The position numbers and the translations under genes were made by a program. 64,000 nt of DNA from Streptomyces bathyalis (GTDB lineage: Bacteria > Actinomycetota > Actinomycetes > Streptomycetales > Streptomycetaceae): assembly GCF_015910445.1 (NCBI RefSeq), contig NZ_CP048882.1, positions 1,984,001-2,048,000 of the forward strand, written 5' to 3'. Below the pieces are notes generated by a model. It saw only the letters and a program-made list of their open reading frames with translations. It was not told the DNA's origin and searched no databases. Positions 46,388-55,728 of the stretch are shown here, piece by piece (position 1 is the first letter of the stretch; every line of letters starts with the position of its first letter).

Positions 46388-47254
46388 ATGACTTCGACAG
46401 CCGCCCGCAGCTCCTCCGCCCCCGTACCGGCGCGCGGCGCCGGTAGGACCGCCGCCCAACTGTGCGCCTGGCTCTATGCGTTGATGCTCCTGCTGCCGCT
46501 GTACTACCTGCTGGTCTCGTCGTTCAAGACGAACTCGCAGATCTTCGCCTCGCCGCTGAGCCCGCCCACGTCGCTCTCCTTCGGGAAGTTCGCCTCGGCG
46601 GTCAGCGACGCGCGCCTGGACCTGGCGAGCCTCAACTCCCTGATCGTCACGGTCTCTTCGCTCGTGGTCGTCCTGCTGCTCGCTCTGCCGGCCTCGTACG
46701 CACTCGCACGCGCCGGAGGCCGGGCGGCGGCCCTCATCGAGCGCGCCTTCTCGCTCGGCTTCCTGATCCCGACCTTCGCGGCGCTGGTGCCCACCTTCCT
46801 GCTCGCCGCGCAGCTGGACCTCTTCCACACCCGTACGTTCGTGATCCTCTTCCTGCCGGCGACGTCCCTTCCGCTCGCGGTCGTCCTGCTGACGCAGTTC
46901 ATGCGAACCGTGCCGCAGGAGGTGGAGGAGGCGGCGCGGATGGACGGCGCGGGCAGCCTGACCATCCTCGTCCGCGTCTATCTGCCCATGGTGGTGCCGG
47001 GGGTCGCCACGGTCGGGATCCTCAGCTTCCTGACGTACTGGAACGAGTACCTGTACTCGCTCGTCCTCATCGGTCCCGACCAGGCGCAGCGCACCATCCA
47101 GGTCGCCGTGCCCACGCTGCGCTCCCCGCTGGAGACGGATTTCGGCATTCTCGCCGCTGGTACGGTGGTGACCCTTCTGCCCGTCTACGTCGCCTACGCG
47201 TTCCTCCAGCGCCGCATGGAAGGCGCCATGATCGGCAGTGCGGTGAAGATCTGA
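46388..47254 (+). CDS. Sugar ABC permease (MalG/LacG-like)
   Basis: A 288-residue permease with six helices: LLPLYYLLVSSFKTNSQIFA at the start and the coupling loop EEAARMDGAGSLTILVRVYLP. Its stop is 30 bp before the chosen start of the LacI gene, so all four genes form one operon. Partner of the preceding permease. Confidence 0.9.
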   Translation: MTSTAARSSSAPVPARGAGRTAAQLCAWLYALMLLLPLYYLLVSSFKTNSQIFASPLSPPTSLSFGKFASAVSDARLDLASLNSLIVTVSSLVVVLLLALPASYALARAGGRAAALIERAFSLGFLIPTFAALVPTFLLAAQLDLFHTRTFVILFLPATSLPLAVVLLTQFMRTVPQEVEEAARMDGAGSLTILVRVYLPMVVPGVATVGILSFLTYWNEYLYSLVLIGPDQAQRTIQVAVPTLRSPLETDFGILAAGTVVTLLPVYVAYAFLQRRMEGAMIGSAVKI

Positions 47255-47284
47255 ATGACGCGGCACGGGGTTCGAGGAGACGGG

Positions 47285-48346
47285 ATGGCCGGTACGGCCC
47301 GGGGGAGGAAGAGCTCCGGAAAGGCGACCATCACGGATGTGGCCGCCGTCGCGGGGGTCTCCGTAGCCGCCGTCTCCAAAGTGATCAACGGCAAGGGCGG
47401 CATCTCCGAGCCCACGCGCCAGCGCGTGCTCGCCGCCGCCGACAAGCTCCAGTGGTCGCCGTCGGCCGCCGCCGTGGCCCTGCGCGGCGCCCGCACGCGA
47501 GCGCTGGGCATGGTCGTCGGCCGGGGTGCCGATCTGCTGACGGCCGACCCGCACTTCGCGCTGCTCATCTCCGGCGTCGAGAGCGAACTCGCCCCGCTGG
47601 ACTACGGACTTCTGCTGCACATCGTGGGCGAGGAGCCCGAGGCGGAGGTGCGGGCGTACCGCAGGCTCGCCGAGGAGCGGCGCGTGGACGGCGTGATCCT
47701 CACCGAGAGCCGCATCGGCGACCCGCGCTTCGATCTGGTGCGCCGTCTCAGGCTTCCGGCGGTGCTGGTGGGGCGGCCCTGGCAGGAGGACCCGATCCCC
47801 CATGTGCAGGCGGCCGGGCAGGACGCGGGGCTGCGCGAGGCGATCGGGCACCTGGTGGAGCTGGGGCACCGGCGCATCGCCTACGTCTCGGGCCCCGAGG
47901 ACAAGGTGCACACGACGTTCCGCCGGAAGGTCGTCGAGTCCTGCCTCTCGGAGCACGGGCTGCGCCCGAGCCACGTCGTCGTGGGCGAGTTCACCGCGCA
48001 GGACGCCACCGCCGCCGTGGGACGCATGGCGGAACCGGCCGACGATAGGCCCACCGCGATCCTCTTCGGCAACGACACCATGGCCGTCGCGGGCATCAAC
48101 GCCGCCCGCAGGCTGGGTCTCGACGTGCCGCGGGACCTGTCCGTGATCGGCTACGACGACCTCCCGCTCGGCGAGCTGGTCTATCCGCGGCTGACCACGG
48201 TCAACCAGGACATCGAGCAGCTCGGACGGGCGGCCGCGAACGAGTTGCTGGGTCTGCTGGAGGAGAGCGGTGCGGGCCCGGTGGCCGCACCCAGGCCGCC
48301 GCGGCTGGTCGTCCGGGAGTCCACGGGACCGGTGCCGGCGTCCTGA
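47285..48346 (+). CDS. LacI-family regulator of the carbohydrate cluster
   Basis: A 353-residue LacI protein: HTH at about residues 14-60 (ATITDVAAVAGVSVAAVSKV, hinge helix PSAAAVALRGAR) and a periplasmic-binding-like ligand domain (ALGMVVGRG..., FGNDTMAVAGINAARRLGL, VIGYDDLPLGEL). I choose ATG 47285, with CGAGGAGA four bases upstream, over ATG 47255 that abuts the permease stop. It most likely represses both divergent operons through the two CGTTTAAC sites and lets go when the imported sugar or its product binds. Confidence 0.9.
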   Translation: MAGTARGRKSSGKATITDVAAVAGVSVAAVSKVINGKGGISEPTRQRVLAAADKLQWSPSAAAVALRGARTRALGMVVGRGADLLTADPHFALLISGVESELAPLDYGLLLHIVGEEPEAEVRAYRRLAEERRVDGVILTESRIGDPRFDLVRRLRLPAVLVGRPWQEDPIPHVQAAGQDAGLREAIGHLVELGHRRIAYVSGPEDKVHTTFRRKVVESCLSEHGLRPSHVVVGEFTAQDATAAVGRMAEPADDRPTAILFGNDTMAVAGINAARRLGLDVPRDLSVIGYDDLPLGELVYPRLTTVNQDIEQLGRAAANELLGLLEESGAGPVAAPRPPRLVVRESTGPVPAS

Positions 48347-48403
48347 CGGACCGCCCGCACCGGCACACCGGCCCGCAGGGTTACGGGAGCGCGTGAGTCC
48401 GCT

Positions 48404-48979
48404 TCACTTCTTGGGCGAGATCCTCGCGACAGCCCGGTCGTCGCCGATCGACGTGAACTCGATGACGAGCCGGTTGATCTCGATCTTGCCCTTGCTCTTG
48501 CCCAGGTTGCCGCTGCAGGAGCCGTTCGTGCAGCTCGTGGAGGAGTTCTGGGCACCCCGGGCCGACGTGGAGACCCGTCCGCCGCTGAAGCCCGCCGTCC
48601 ACGTGATCACGTGATCCTCGATCTTCTGGACGGTGAACTTGTCGACGCCGTAGGAGGACGGGGGTTGGATCTCATCCCCCTTGGACAGTTCGACCTCGCA
48701 GTCACCGTCGGAGCAGGCCTTGGTGTCCGTGCCGTCGGCGGCCTTCGGCAGCGTGGAGGACGCCGAGGGCTCGGCGCCGGCGGAAGGCTTGTCCTTCGTC
48801 TTCGGTGAGGGTGATGAACCGCCCTTGGCGTCCGGCGGACTGCTCGGTGCCGCGTCGGCCCCGCCCTCGCCGCCGTCCGCACCCGCGCATCCGGTGAGCC
48901 CTGTGAGCAGGGCGAGTATCAGCAGCGGCGCACAGAGCGCCGCCTTCCCGTGGGGTCCGCGACCCAGCACGCCGATCAT
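48404..48979 (-). CDS. Secreted lipoprotein of unknown function
   Basis: A 191-residue lipoprotein: signal peptide with lipobox LTGC, a long Ser/Pro/Lys/Asp low-complexity linker (about residues 30-90), then a compact domain of about 100 residues with four Cys (TKACSDGDC and TSCTNGSCSG). The two Cys pairs probably form disulfides outside the membrane. ATG 48979 with a GGGGGAAA tract upstream. No family recognised. It is convergent with the LacI gene. Confidence 0.7.
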   Translation of the reverse strand: MIGVLGRGPHGKAALCAPLLILALLTGLTGCAGADGGEGGADAAPSSPPDAKGGSSPSPKTKDKPSAGAEPSASSTLPKAADGTDTKACSDGDCEVELSKGDEIQPPSSYGVDKFTVQKIEDHVITWTAGFSGGRVSTSARGAQNSSTSCTNGSCSGNLGKSKGKIEINRLVIEFTSIGDDRAVARISPKK

Positions 48980-49073
48980 GTTTCCCCCGCGATCGCCGGC
49001 GGGCGGCGGTCTGCCGCCCGGCTTCCTTGTCCGCCGCACGGTAGCACCGATCAGGCGAGCGGCTGACGAGCCG

Positions 49074-49541
49074 TCAGCCGCCGACGATCCGCATCTCGAA
49101 CCAAGTGGTCTTACCGCGGGGCAGCAGGTCGACTCCCCAGCGGCCGGAGAGGGTGTCCACGAGGAAGAGACCCCGTCCGCTGGTGTCCAGGTCCTGCACG
49201 GGCAGCAGACACGGCAGACCGCGGGACGGGTCGCGCACCTCGACGCGGATCCAGCCGCGGCGGCGCATCATCCGCAGCCCGAAGACGAGAGCCCCGGTGT
49301 GGCGCACGGCGTTGCCGACGAGCTCGGAGACGAGCAGCACGGCGTCGTCGGTGAGGGGCCCGGGCAGCGACCAGTGCGACTCGAGGACGGTACGGGCGAG
49401 ATCGCGGGCGCATCTGGCCGACTCGGGACGGTTCGGCAGGCGCACCTCATCGATCGTCGGGTCACCGACGAGATCGAGAGCAGCGCCGGAGAGGCTGTCG
49501 CTCGTCGGTTCACCCGGGACTTCTGGCATCCGCTCGCTCAC
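49074..49541 (-). CDS. RsbW-like serine kinase/ATPase domain protein
   Basis: About 155 residues with a GHKL ATPase fold as in anti-sigma factor kinases: N-box LVSELVGNAVRHTGA, G1-like DLDTSGRGLFLVDTLSG, and G2-like KTTWFEMR. Streptomyces encode dozens of these; they bind or phosphorylate anti-anti-sigma partners. I choose GTG 49541, about nine bases after AGGGAGAA. No sigma factor or antagonist is adjacent, so its partner is unknown. Confidence 0.78.
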   Translation of the reverse strand: MSERMPEVPGEPTSDSLSGAALDLVGDPTIDEVRLPNRPESARCARDLARTVLESHWSLPGPLTDDAVLLVSELVGNAVRHTGALVFGLRMMRRRGWIRVEVRDPSRGLPCLLPVQDLDTSGRGLFLVDTLSGRWGVDLLPRGKTTWFEMRIVGG

Positions 49542-49898
49542 GTTCGCCACTTCTCCCTGTCCCGCCATGGCAACCATGATGGCCGGAGCAGGGCAGTTGT
49601 GGGGCCGTTCAACCAATTCCCAGTTTCCGGAACAACTCCCTCCGCACGCCGGGCTGTTGGGCGCACACCGGTGGACGGTCGGACAAGGGCGGCTCCGACC
49701 TGGCATGACCTGCGGTAACCCATCGATCGCCACGTAACGGGAGGGAATTGCGAGGCGCCCGGCCGATTCGGTCCCGTTCCCCCACAAGGTGGGGCGCACA
49801 GGAGCCGCGCTGCGCGCCACCCCCAGCCACCCCACCCCGGTACGGGAGATTCCACGTGATGCCGGGTCAGGAAGCGGCACTCCCGGCCGCTCGTCCGC
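49542..49898. promoter_or_regulatory. Intergenic region with a CCCCAC palindrome
   Basis: No gene is visible in these 357 bp between the RsbW-like gene and the enoyl-CoA hydratase stop (both on the minus strand). A perfect inverted repeat CCCCAC-AAG-GTGGGG lies at 49780-49794, a plausible operator or short terminator for the hydratase gene. Several GTTCAACC/GTTTCCGGAAC-like short repeats occur near 49605-49640. Confidence 0.35.
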
Positions 49899-50666
49899 TC
49901 AGCCGAACTCGGCCTTCCCCGGTCCCTCCTCGACGAAGCTGCGCATGCCCGTGGCCCGGTCCTCCGTCGCGAACAGGCCCGCGAACCAGTTGCGTTCGAC
50001 GGCGAGCCCCGAGTCGATGTCCGTCTCCAGGCCGACGTCGACGGACTCCTTCGCGGCACGCAGCGCGATCGCCGGGCCCTTGGCGAGCTGCGCCGCCCAC
50101 GCCCGCGCCTGCTCGTAGACCTCCTCGTCCGGCACGACCCGGTCCACGAGCCCGATCTCCAGCGCCTCGGGCGCCTTGACCTGCCGGCCGGTGAAGATGA
50201 GGTCCTTGGCCTTCGCCGGGCCGACGAGCCGCGCCAGCCGCTGCGTCCCGCCCGCTCCCGGAATCAGCCCGAGCAGGATCTCCGGCTGCCCGAGCTTGGC
50301 GCGCTCCCCCGCGATGCGGATGTCCGCGCAGAGCGCCAACTCGCAGCCGCCGCCGAGCGCGTAGCCGGTGACGGCCGCGACCACGGGCTTGGGGATGCGG
50401 GCCACCGCGGTGAAGGAGTCCTGCAGCGCCTTGCAGCGCTTCACCATGGCCGTGTGGTCCATGGCCTGCATCTCCTTGATGTCCGCTCCCGCGGCGAAGA
50501 CCTTCTCACCGCCGTAGATCACGACGGCGCGCACGTCGTCGCGTGCGGTCGCCTCCTCGGCGAGTTCACGCAGCCGGTCCTGGGTGGCGACGTCCAGCGC
50601 GTTCATCGGGGGACGGTCGAGGCGCAGCGTGCCCACGCCTTCGGCGACTTCGAGATTCACAGTCAT
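49899..50666 (-). CDS. Enoyl-CoA hydratase/isomerase family
   Basis: A 255-residue crotonase-fold enzyme that hydrates trans-2-enoyl-CoA in fatty-acid or related degradation. The oxyanion-hole segments FAAGADIKEM and GYALGGGCELALCAD are present, with the two catalytic Glu residues in GGGCELAL and GQPEILLGLIPG, so true hydratase activity is likely. No ribosome site precedes ATG 50666; TAACCT ends 6 nt upstream, pointing to a leaderless mRNA. Confidence 0.92.
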   Translation of the reverse strand: MTVNLEVAEGVGTLRLDRPPMNALDVATQDRLRELAEEATARDDVRAVVIYGGEKVFAAGADIKEMQAMDHTAMVKRCKALQDSFTAVARIPKPVVAAVTGYALGGGCELALCADIRIAGERAKLGQPEILLGLIPGAGGTQRLARLVGPAKAKDLIFTGRQVKAPEALEIGLVDRVVPDEEVYEQARAWAAQLAKGPAIALRAAKESVDVGLETDIDSGLAVERNWFAGLFATEDRATGMRSFVEEGPGKAEFG

Positions 50667-50672
50667 GGGGGA

Positions 50673-50678
50673 AGGTTA
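50673..50678 (-). promoter_or_regulatory. Leaderless -10 element of the enoyl-CoA hydratase gene
   Basis: Minus-strand TAACCT ends 6 nt before the ATG and no Shine-Dalgarno sequence is present. The -35 region is weak. Same spacing as at the Clp-N, glgP and 53671 exporter genes. Confidence 0.45.
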
Positions 50679-50763
50679 ACGGCCGTTACGCGCGAGGCCG
50701 ATGGTGCGGCCGTGCCCGGCCGCACCATCGCAATTCCCGGACCGCTTGCGCGAGGAAGCGGAC

Positions 50764-52053
50764 CTACTTCTGCGGGGCCTTCCACTCGTCCCAGTCCATG
50801 TTCCAGCCGTTGAGGCCGTTGTCCGGCTGGATGGTCTTGTCCTTGGAGTTCTTGATCTCCACGACGTCGCCGATCATCGACTCCTTGAAGAACCAGGCTC
50901 CCGGCGTGGACTTGTCGTCGCCGCCCTTCTTGTCGAAGAGCCCGACGCAGCCGTGGCTCGCGTTCACCGAGCCGAACTGCCCCTGATTGAGCCAGTAGTT
51001 GCCGTGGATGAAGGTCCCGGAGGTGGACAGGCGCATCGCGTGCGGCACGTCCTTGATGTCGTACCCGCCGGCTTCCTCCTTGCGCCCGAAGCCCACGGTC
51101 CGGCCGTCCATCCGCGTCACCTTGTGGCGCTCGCTTATCACCATGCGGCCGTTGTACGTGGGGTTCTCGGGGCTGCCGGAGCTGATGTCGATCGTCCTGA
51201 GCTTCTCGCCGTCGCGGGTCACCTTCATCTTCTTCGACTTGGCGTCGACGACGCTGACCTGGCTCCGGCCGATGGTGAAGTTCACGGACTTGTCCTGCTC
51301 GCCGTAGACACCGTCGTAGCCCTCGACGCCGTCGAGATCCAGATCGAGTTCGACCTTCGTGCCGGCCTTCCAGTATTCCTCGGGGCGGAAGTCCAGGCGG
51401 TTGTTCCCGAACCAGTGGCCTTCGACGTCGGCCTCGGGGTCCGCGGTGACGGAGATCGCCTTCTCGACGGCCTCCCGGTCCTTGATCGCGTGGTTGAAGT
51501 TGATCGAGACCGGCATTCCGACGCCGACCTTGTCGCCGTCCTCAGGGGTGAAGCGGCCTATGAAGGTGCTGTCGGGGGTCAGCGTGGTGAACTTGGCCCG
51601 CTCGGTGGCCTTGCGGCCCTCGGAGTCCTTGGCGTGGGCCTCGACCGTGTACTTCGTCTTCGTCGTCAGGTGCTTCGCGGGGGCCCAGCTCTTGCCGCCC
51701 TTGGCGATCTTCCCCTCGACGGCCTTGCCGTCCTCGTCCTTGACGTCCACCTTGACGAGCTGGCCCTTGGCCGCGGTGACCTTGAGGGCGTCCTGCGTTC
51801 CGACGCCGTCCGCGCCGTTCTTGGGTGATATCTCGACGACGGCCCGGGACTTCTTCGACTTCTCGCCCCCCGCTCCCTCGTCGCCGACTCCCCCGCCGGC
51901 GCCGCCGCAGGTCGTCAGCGTCAGCAGCAGCACCACCGCGAGCACGACCAGGCCCACGGCGGACCCGCCTATGACCTGCGTCCTGGTGTCCCCCCGTATC
52001 GCCTCCGGGCTGAACTTCGCCTTCGCATCCCTGGCGACGGTCTTCAGATCCAC
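50764..52053 (-). CDS. L,D-transpeptidase with Ig-like domains (paralogue 1)
   Basis: A 429-residue cell-wall enzyme making 3-3 cross-links or attaching proteins to peptidoglycan. A 27-residue cytoplasmic start precedes one membrane helix (GLVVLAVVLLLTL) ending TTCGG, which is a poor lipobox because of the Thr at -1. Two Ig-like domains (about 70-250) follow, then the YkuD domain with its His in FIHGNYW and catalytic Cys in VNASHGCVGL. Tandem with a shorter paralogue. The promoter region 52054-52243 has no gene. Confidence 0.9.
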   Translation of the reverse strand: MDLKTVARDAKAKFSPEAIRGDTRTQVIGGSAVGLVVLAVVLLLTLTTCGGAGGGVGDEGAGGEKSKKSRAVVEISPKNGADGVGTQDALKVTAAKGQLVKVDVKDEDGKAVEGKIAKGGKSWAPAKHLTTKTKYTVEAHAKDSEGRKATERAKFTTLTPDSTFIGRFTPEDGDKVGVGMPVSINFNHAIKDREAVEKAISVTADPEADVEGHWFGNNRLDFRPEEYWKAGTKVELDLDLDGVEGYDGVYGEQDKSVNFTIGRSQVSVVDAKSKKMKVTRDGEKLRTIDISSGSPENPTYNGRMVISERHKVTRMDGRTVGFGRKEEAGGYDIKDVPHAMRLSTSGTFIHGNYWLNQGQFGSVNASHGCVGLFDKKGGDDKSTPGAWFFKESMIGDVVEIKNSKDKTIQPDNGLNGWNMDWDEWKAPQK

Positions 52054-52243
52054 AGCGGGCTACTCCCCTCGCACGGCTGCCTACACCATCGTGAGGGTCC
52101 CGAACGGAAAACACGACAGTGCAGGCGCTAGATAATCACACCGAGATGGAGAAGGAATCCCCGAAACTGTCACCGTTCCGTCGCGATTTCCCCCGGGCGA
52201 TCCGGGCACCGGACGGGCCGTCCGGCGGGGCCTACGAGGGACT

Positions 52244-53428
52244 TCAGGTCAGGGCCGATCCGGCCGTCCACGCGGACCAGGGCATGTTCCATCCACTGAG
52301 GCCGTTGTCGGGCGCGACCACGCGCTCTCCGGAGTTCCTCACGGTGACCACGTCACCGATCAGGGAGTTGCGGAAGAACGTACCGGCCGGGCTGAACGGG
52401 TCGCCGCCCTTCTTGTCCCGCAACCCGATGCATCCGTGGCTGACATTCTCCCTGCCGAACGTCCGCTTGGGCGCCCAGTAGTTGCCGTGCAGGAAGGTGC
52501 CGCTCTCCGTCAGGCGCATCGCGTGCGGCACGTCGTCGATGTCGTACTCGCCGCCGAAGCCGACGGTCCTCGCGTTCATGCGGGTCACCTCGAACTTCTC
52601 GCTGACGACCATGTCCCCCGTGTACGTGGGGTTCTTCTCCGACCCCGTCGTGACGGGCACCTGGCTGACGATCTCGCCGTTCTGCCTGACCGTCATCGTG
52701 TGGCTGCGGGCGTCCACCACGCTGTGCTGGTCCCGGCCGACCGTGAAGTGGACGCGCTTGCTCTGCACCCCGTACACGTCCGGAGCGCCGCGCACACCGC
52801 GCAGCCGCAGATCCAGCGTGACGCGCGTGCCCGGCACCCAGCGCTCCTCGGGCCGGAAGTCCAGACGGGTGGCGCCGAACCAGTGCGGCGCCACCTTCAC
52901 CTGCGGGCTCGCGGAGACGCGGATGCCGCGCTCGACGGCCTCGCGGTCGGTGATCGGACGGTTGAACCTGATCGAGAGGATCATCCCGGTGCCCACCGTC
53001 TGCCGGTGCTCGGGCGTGAAGAAGCCGATGAAGCGCCGCGGCTGGGCCTTCGTGGTGAAGGTGGTGTGCCGCGCTGCCCGCCGCCCCTCGTCGTCCAGTG
53101 CGGAGACGTCGACCCGGTACTTGCTGCCGAGCACGAGTTCACGTGCCTGCTCGGCGGGCCGCCAGGTGCGCCCGTCGGGCGAGATGCTGCCCGGGACCTC
53201 CCGCCCCGCGCCCCGGCTCCTTCGGGTGACTTGCACCTTCTCCAGCCGGCCCTCCGTCGCCGTCACCCGCAGCGGGCTGCCGGCCGTCACATCCCTCGCG
53301 CCGTCCCGAGGCGTCACCTCGATCAGCTGCGCGGGAGTCTGCGGTTCGACCAACGCGCCGCAGCCCGACAGCAGCGCGCCCATCACGCACAGCACCGCCA
53401 GTGAGCACTTCAGCGCGCTGTTCCTCAT
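52244..53428 (-). CDS. L,D-transpeptidase lipoprotein with Ig-like domains (paralogue 2)
   Basis: A 394-residue lipoprotein (lipobox LLSGC) with the same order: two Ig-like domains, then a YkuD domain with FLHGNYW and ENVSHGCIGL containing the catalytic Cys. Both paralogues also share HAMRL and PDNGLSGWNM-type tails. ATG 53428 with AAGGGT upstream. This copy is Arg-rich and more diverged than paralogue 1. The pair likely work on the same substrate under different conditions. It diverges from the ABC exporter pair. Confidence 0.9.
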   Translation of the reverse strand: MRNSALKCSLAVLCVMGALLSGCGALVEPQTPAQLIEVTPRDGARDVTAGSPLRVTATEGRLEKVQVTRRSRGAGREVPGSISPDGRTWRPAEQARELVLGSKYRVDVSALDDEGRRAARHTTFTTKAQPRRFIGFFTPEHRQTVGTGMILSIRFNRPITDREAVERGIRVSASPQVKVAPHWFGATRLDFRPEERWVPGTRVTLDLRLRGVRGAPDVYGVQSKRVHFTVGRDQHSVVDARSHTMTVRQNGEIVSQVPVTTGSEKNPTYTGDMVVSEKFEVTRMNARTVGFGGEYDIDDVPHAMRLTESGTFLHGNYWAPKRTFGRENVSHGCIGLRDKKGGDPFSPAGTFFRNSLIGDVVTVRNSGERVVAPDNGLSGWNMPWSAWTAGSALT

Positions 53429-53657
53429 CAGCAGACCCTTCCAGCCCGAGTGTTCCGTCCGCCCCGCCCGATCCATGTCCGCACTCCCCGTGAAGCTCAT
53501 CCGTACGGGGACCAACGACCCGCTGCCGGAGGGGATACGAGTCGGTCACGCACGGTGTTCGAGTTGTCCCGTAGAGGAAGCATCGCGGGCGGACCACCGA
53601 CGTGCGAGCACCGACTCGGCGGGAAAAAAGCAGATGAAGGGTGCAACCATCCCGCCG

Positions 53658-53663
53658 TAGTCT
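53658..53663 (+). promoter_or_regulatory. Leaderless -10 element of the exporter pair
   Basis: TAGTCT ends 7 nt before GTG 53671, with no ribosome site between. The -35 region is poor (TGAAGG, 17 bp upstream). It is the only element in the 242-bp divergent gap (53429-53670) that I can define. Confidence 0.4.
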
Positions 53664-53670
53664 CAGGCCG

Positions 53671-55728
53671 GTGACGACCGGGACGGGGACGACCAGCGGG
53701 ACGGCCGGCAACACGACCGGCAGCGGCGCCGGAACGACGGCCGGGAGGACGGACGGAGAGGCGGCGGCCGTACGCAGCCGTTCGGCGGTGCGTTCGCTGC
53801 TCCGGCTGTGGCCGTACGTACGGCCGGTGCGGGCGCGGATGTTCGGCGCCGCCTTCGTTGCCGTTCTCGCCTCGTGCACCGGTCTGGTCATCCCGCTCGT
53901 GCTGAAGTGGATCGTCGACGGGCCCGTGGCCGAGCGTGACACCGCCGGCGTGTGGACGGGCGGTGCGCTGCTGCTGGGCATCGGAGTACTCGAGGCCGGA
54001 CTGTTCGCGCTGCGGCGGTGGCTGAGCGCCCGCCCCCTGGCGGGGGTGGAGGCGGCCATGCGCGCCGACATCTACAGGCATCTGCAGCGCCTGCCGGTCT
54101 CCTTCCACGACCGCTGGCCCAGCGGCCAGTTGCTCTCGCGTGCGACGACCGACCTCGAACTTCTGCGCAGGTTCCTCTCCTTCGGCGTGACGTTCCTGCT
54201 CGTCAACGCGGTGACGGTGATGGTCGGTTGCGTCATCCTGATCTCGCAGCGGTGGACGCTGGGCCTCGTGGTCCTCGGCCCCTTCGTGCCGCTCGTCTGG
54301 CTGTGCGCGGTGTTCGAGTACCGCTACTCGCACGCCGCGCGCCGGGCGCAGGACCAGATCGGTGACCTGACGACGCTCGTCGAGGAGGCGGTCCTCGGGA
54401 TCCGTGTCATCAAGGGGTTCGGGCGGCACCGCAGCCAGGCCCGCGCGTTCCGCGCACTCTCGGAACGGCTGCTCGGCACGGAGCTGGAGAAGGCGGGGCT
54501 GCTGGCCCGCATCTGGGCGGTGATCATGCTGCTGCCGGAGCTCGCCATCGGGGCGGCACTTGTGCTCGGCACCCTTCAGGTGGCCCATGGCGAGCTCTCC
54601 GCCGGCACACTCGTCGCGTTCCTGTCCACGGCGCTGGCTCTGCGGTGGCCCGTGGAGTCGACCGGGTTCCTGCTCGCGCTGAGCAACGAGTCGGCGACGG
54701 CGACCGACCGGTTCTTCGAGGTCCTCGACGAGCCGCAGCCCGCGGACGTGCTCAGCAGGACCGGTCCGGAGCCCGGCCCCCGGGGCAGCCCAGCACGCGC
54801 GGGCGGGCCAACGCCCGCCGGCGGACTGCGTTTCAGCGGCGTCGTCTTCCGCTACCCCGACGCGCCCGAAGATGCACCGCCCGTACTGGACGGGGTCGAT
54901 CTGCACGTGCGCCCCGGCGAGACGATGGCCCTCGTCGGCGCGACGGGAAGCGGCAAGACGACCCTGACGGCGCTCGTGCCGCGTCTGCACGAGGTGACGG
55001 CCGGTCACATCACCCTGGACGGCGAGGACATCGGCACCCTCCGCCGCGCCGAGCTGCGCTCACGGGTCGCCGTGGCCTTCGAAGAGCCGACGCTCTTCTC
55101 CGCGACCGTCGCGGAGAACGTGCTGATGGGCGCGGACGACCCGGCCCACGCCGCGATGCCCCTGCCCCGGTCGCGATCCGGCGCCGAAGCCACCAGGGAC
55201 GGCGCTCCCGGCCCTCCCGCACCGGAGTCCGGCCCCCTGAAGCACGGCGCACCGCCGCCGCAGCCGGAACACGCCGCGCCCGAGCACCGTGCGGACGAGC
55301 GGTCCGGGCTCGACCGTGCGCTGCGCGTCGCGCAGGCGGACGGCTTCGTCGGCGCCCTGCCGCACGGCTCCGGGACCCAGGTCGGCGAACAGGGGCTGAG
55401 CCTGTCCGGCGGGCAGCGGCAGCGTCTCGCCCTGGCGCGCGCCGTGGTGGGCCGGCCTTCCTTCCTCGTACTGGACGATCCGCTCTCCGCCCTCGATGTG
55501 CACACGGAGGCCGCCGTCGAGGCCGCCCTGCGCGAGGTGCTGGCCTCGACCACCGCGCTCGTCGTCGCACACCGGCCCTCGACGGTGCTGCTGGCGGACC
55601 GCGTGGCGCTGCTGTCGGGCGGACGCATCGCGGCCGTCGGCACGCATCACGAACTGCTCAGGAGCAGCGCCGAGTACCGCCGCCTGATGTCCGGCGAGAG
55701 CAACGAGCCTGAGGAGGAGCGGAGTTGA
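53671..55728 (+). CDS. Heterodimeric ABC exporter, half 1 (degenerate ATPase site)
   Basis: A 685-residue type-IV ABC half-transporter: six helices (about 60-345) and a nucleotide-binding domain. Walker A GATGSGKTT (K429), signature LSGGQRQRLALARA and switch His in VVAHRPSTV are intact, but Walker B reads LVLDDPLSALD: D603 replaces the catalytic Glu. A 55-residue Pro/Ala-rich insert splits the domain between the Q-loop and the signature. GTG 53671 chosen; a TAGTCT -10 hexamer ends 7 nt upstream. Its end overlaps the next start (TTGA), so the halves are made together. Confidence 0.9.
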   Translation: MTTGTGTTSGTAGNTTGSGAGTTAGRTDGEAAAVRSRSAVRSLLRLWPYVRPVRARMFGAAFVAVLASCTGLVIPLVLKWIVDGPVAERDTAGVWTGGALLLGIGVLEAGLFALRRWLSARPLAGVEAAMRADIYRHLQRLPVSFHDRWPSGQLLSRATTDLELLRRFLSFGVTFLLVNAVTVMVGCVILISQRWTLGLVVLGPFVPLVWLCAVFEYRYSHAARRAQDQIGDLTTLVEEAVLGIRVIKGFGRHRSQARAFRALSERLLGTELEKAGLLARIWAVIMLLPELAIGAALVLGTLQVAHGELSAGTLVAFLSTALALRWPVESTGFLLALSNESATATDRFFEVLDEPQPADVLSRTGPEPGPRGSPARAGGPTPAGGLRFSGVVFRYPDAPEDAPPVLDGVDLHVRPGETMALVGATGSGKTTLTALVPRLHEVTAGHITLDGEDIGTLRRAELRSRVAVAFEEPTLFSATVAENVLMGADDPAHAAMPLPRSRSGAEATRDGAPGPPAPESGPLKHGAPPPQPEHAAPEHRADERSGLDRALRVAQADGFVGALPHGSGTQVGEQGLSLSGGQRQRLALARAVVGRPSFLVLDDPLSALDVHTEAAVEAALREVLASTTALVVAHRPSTVLLADRVALLSGGRIAAVGTHHELLRSSAEYRRLMSGESNEPEEERS

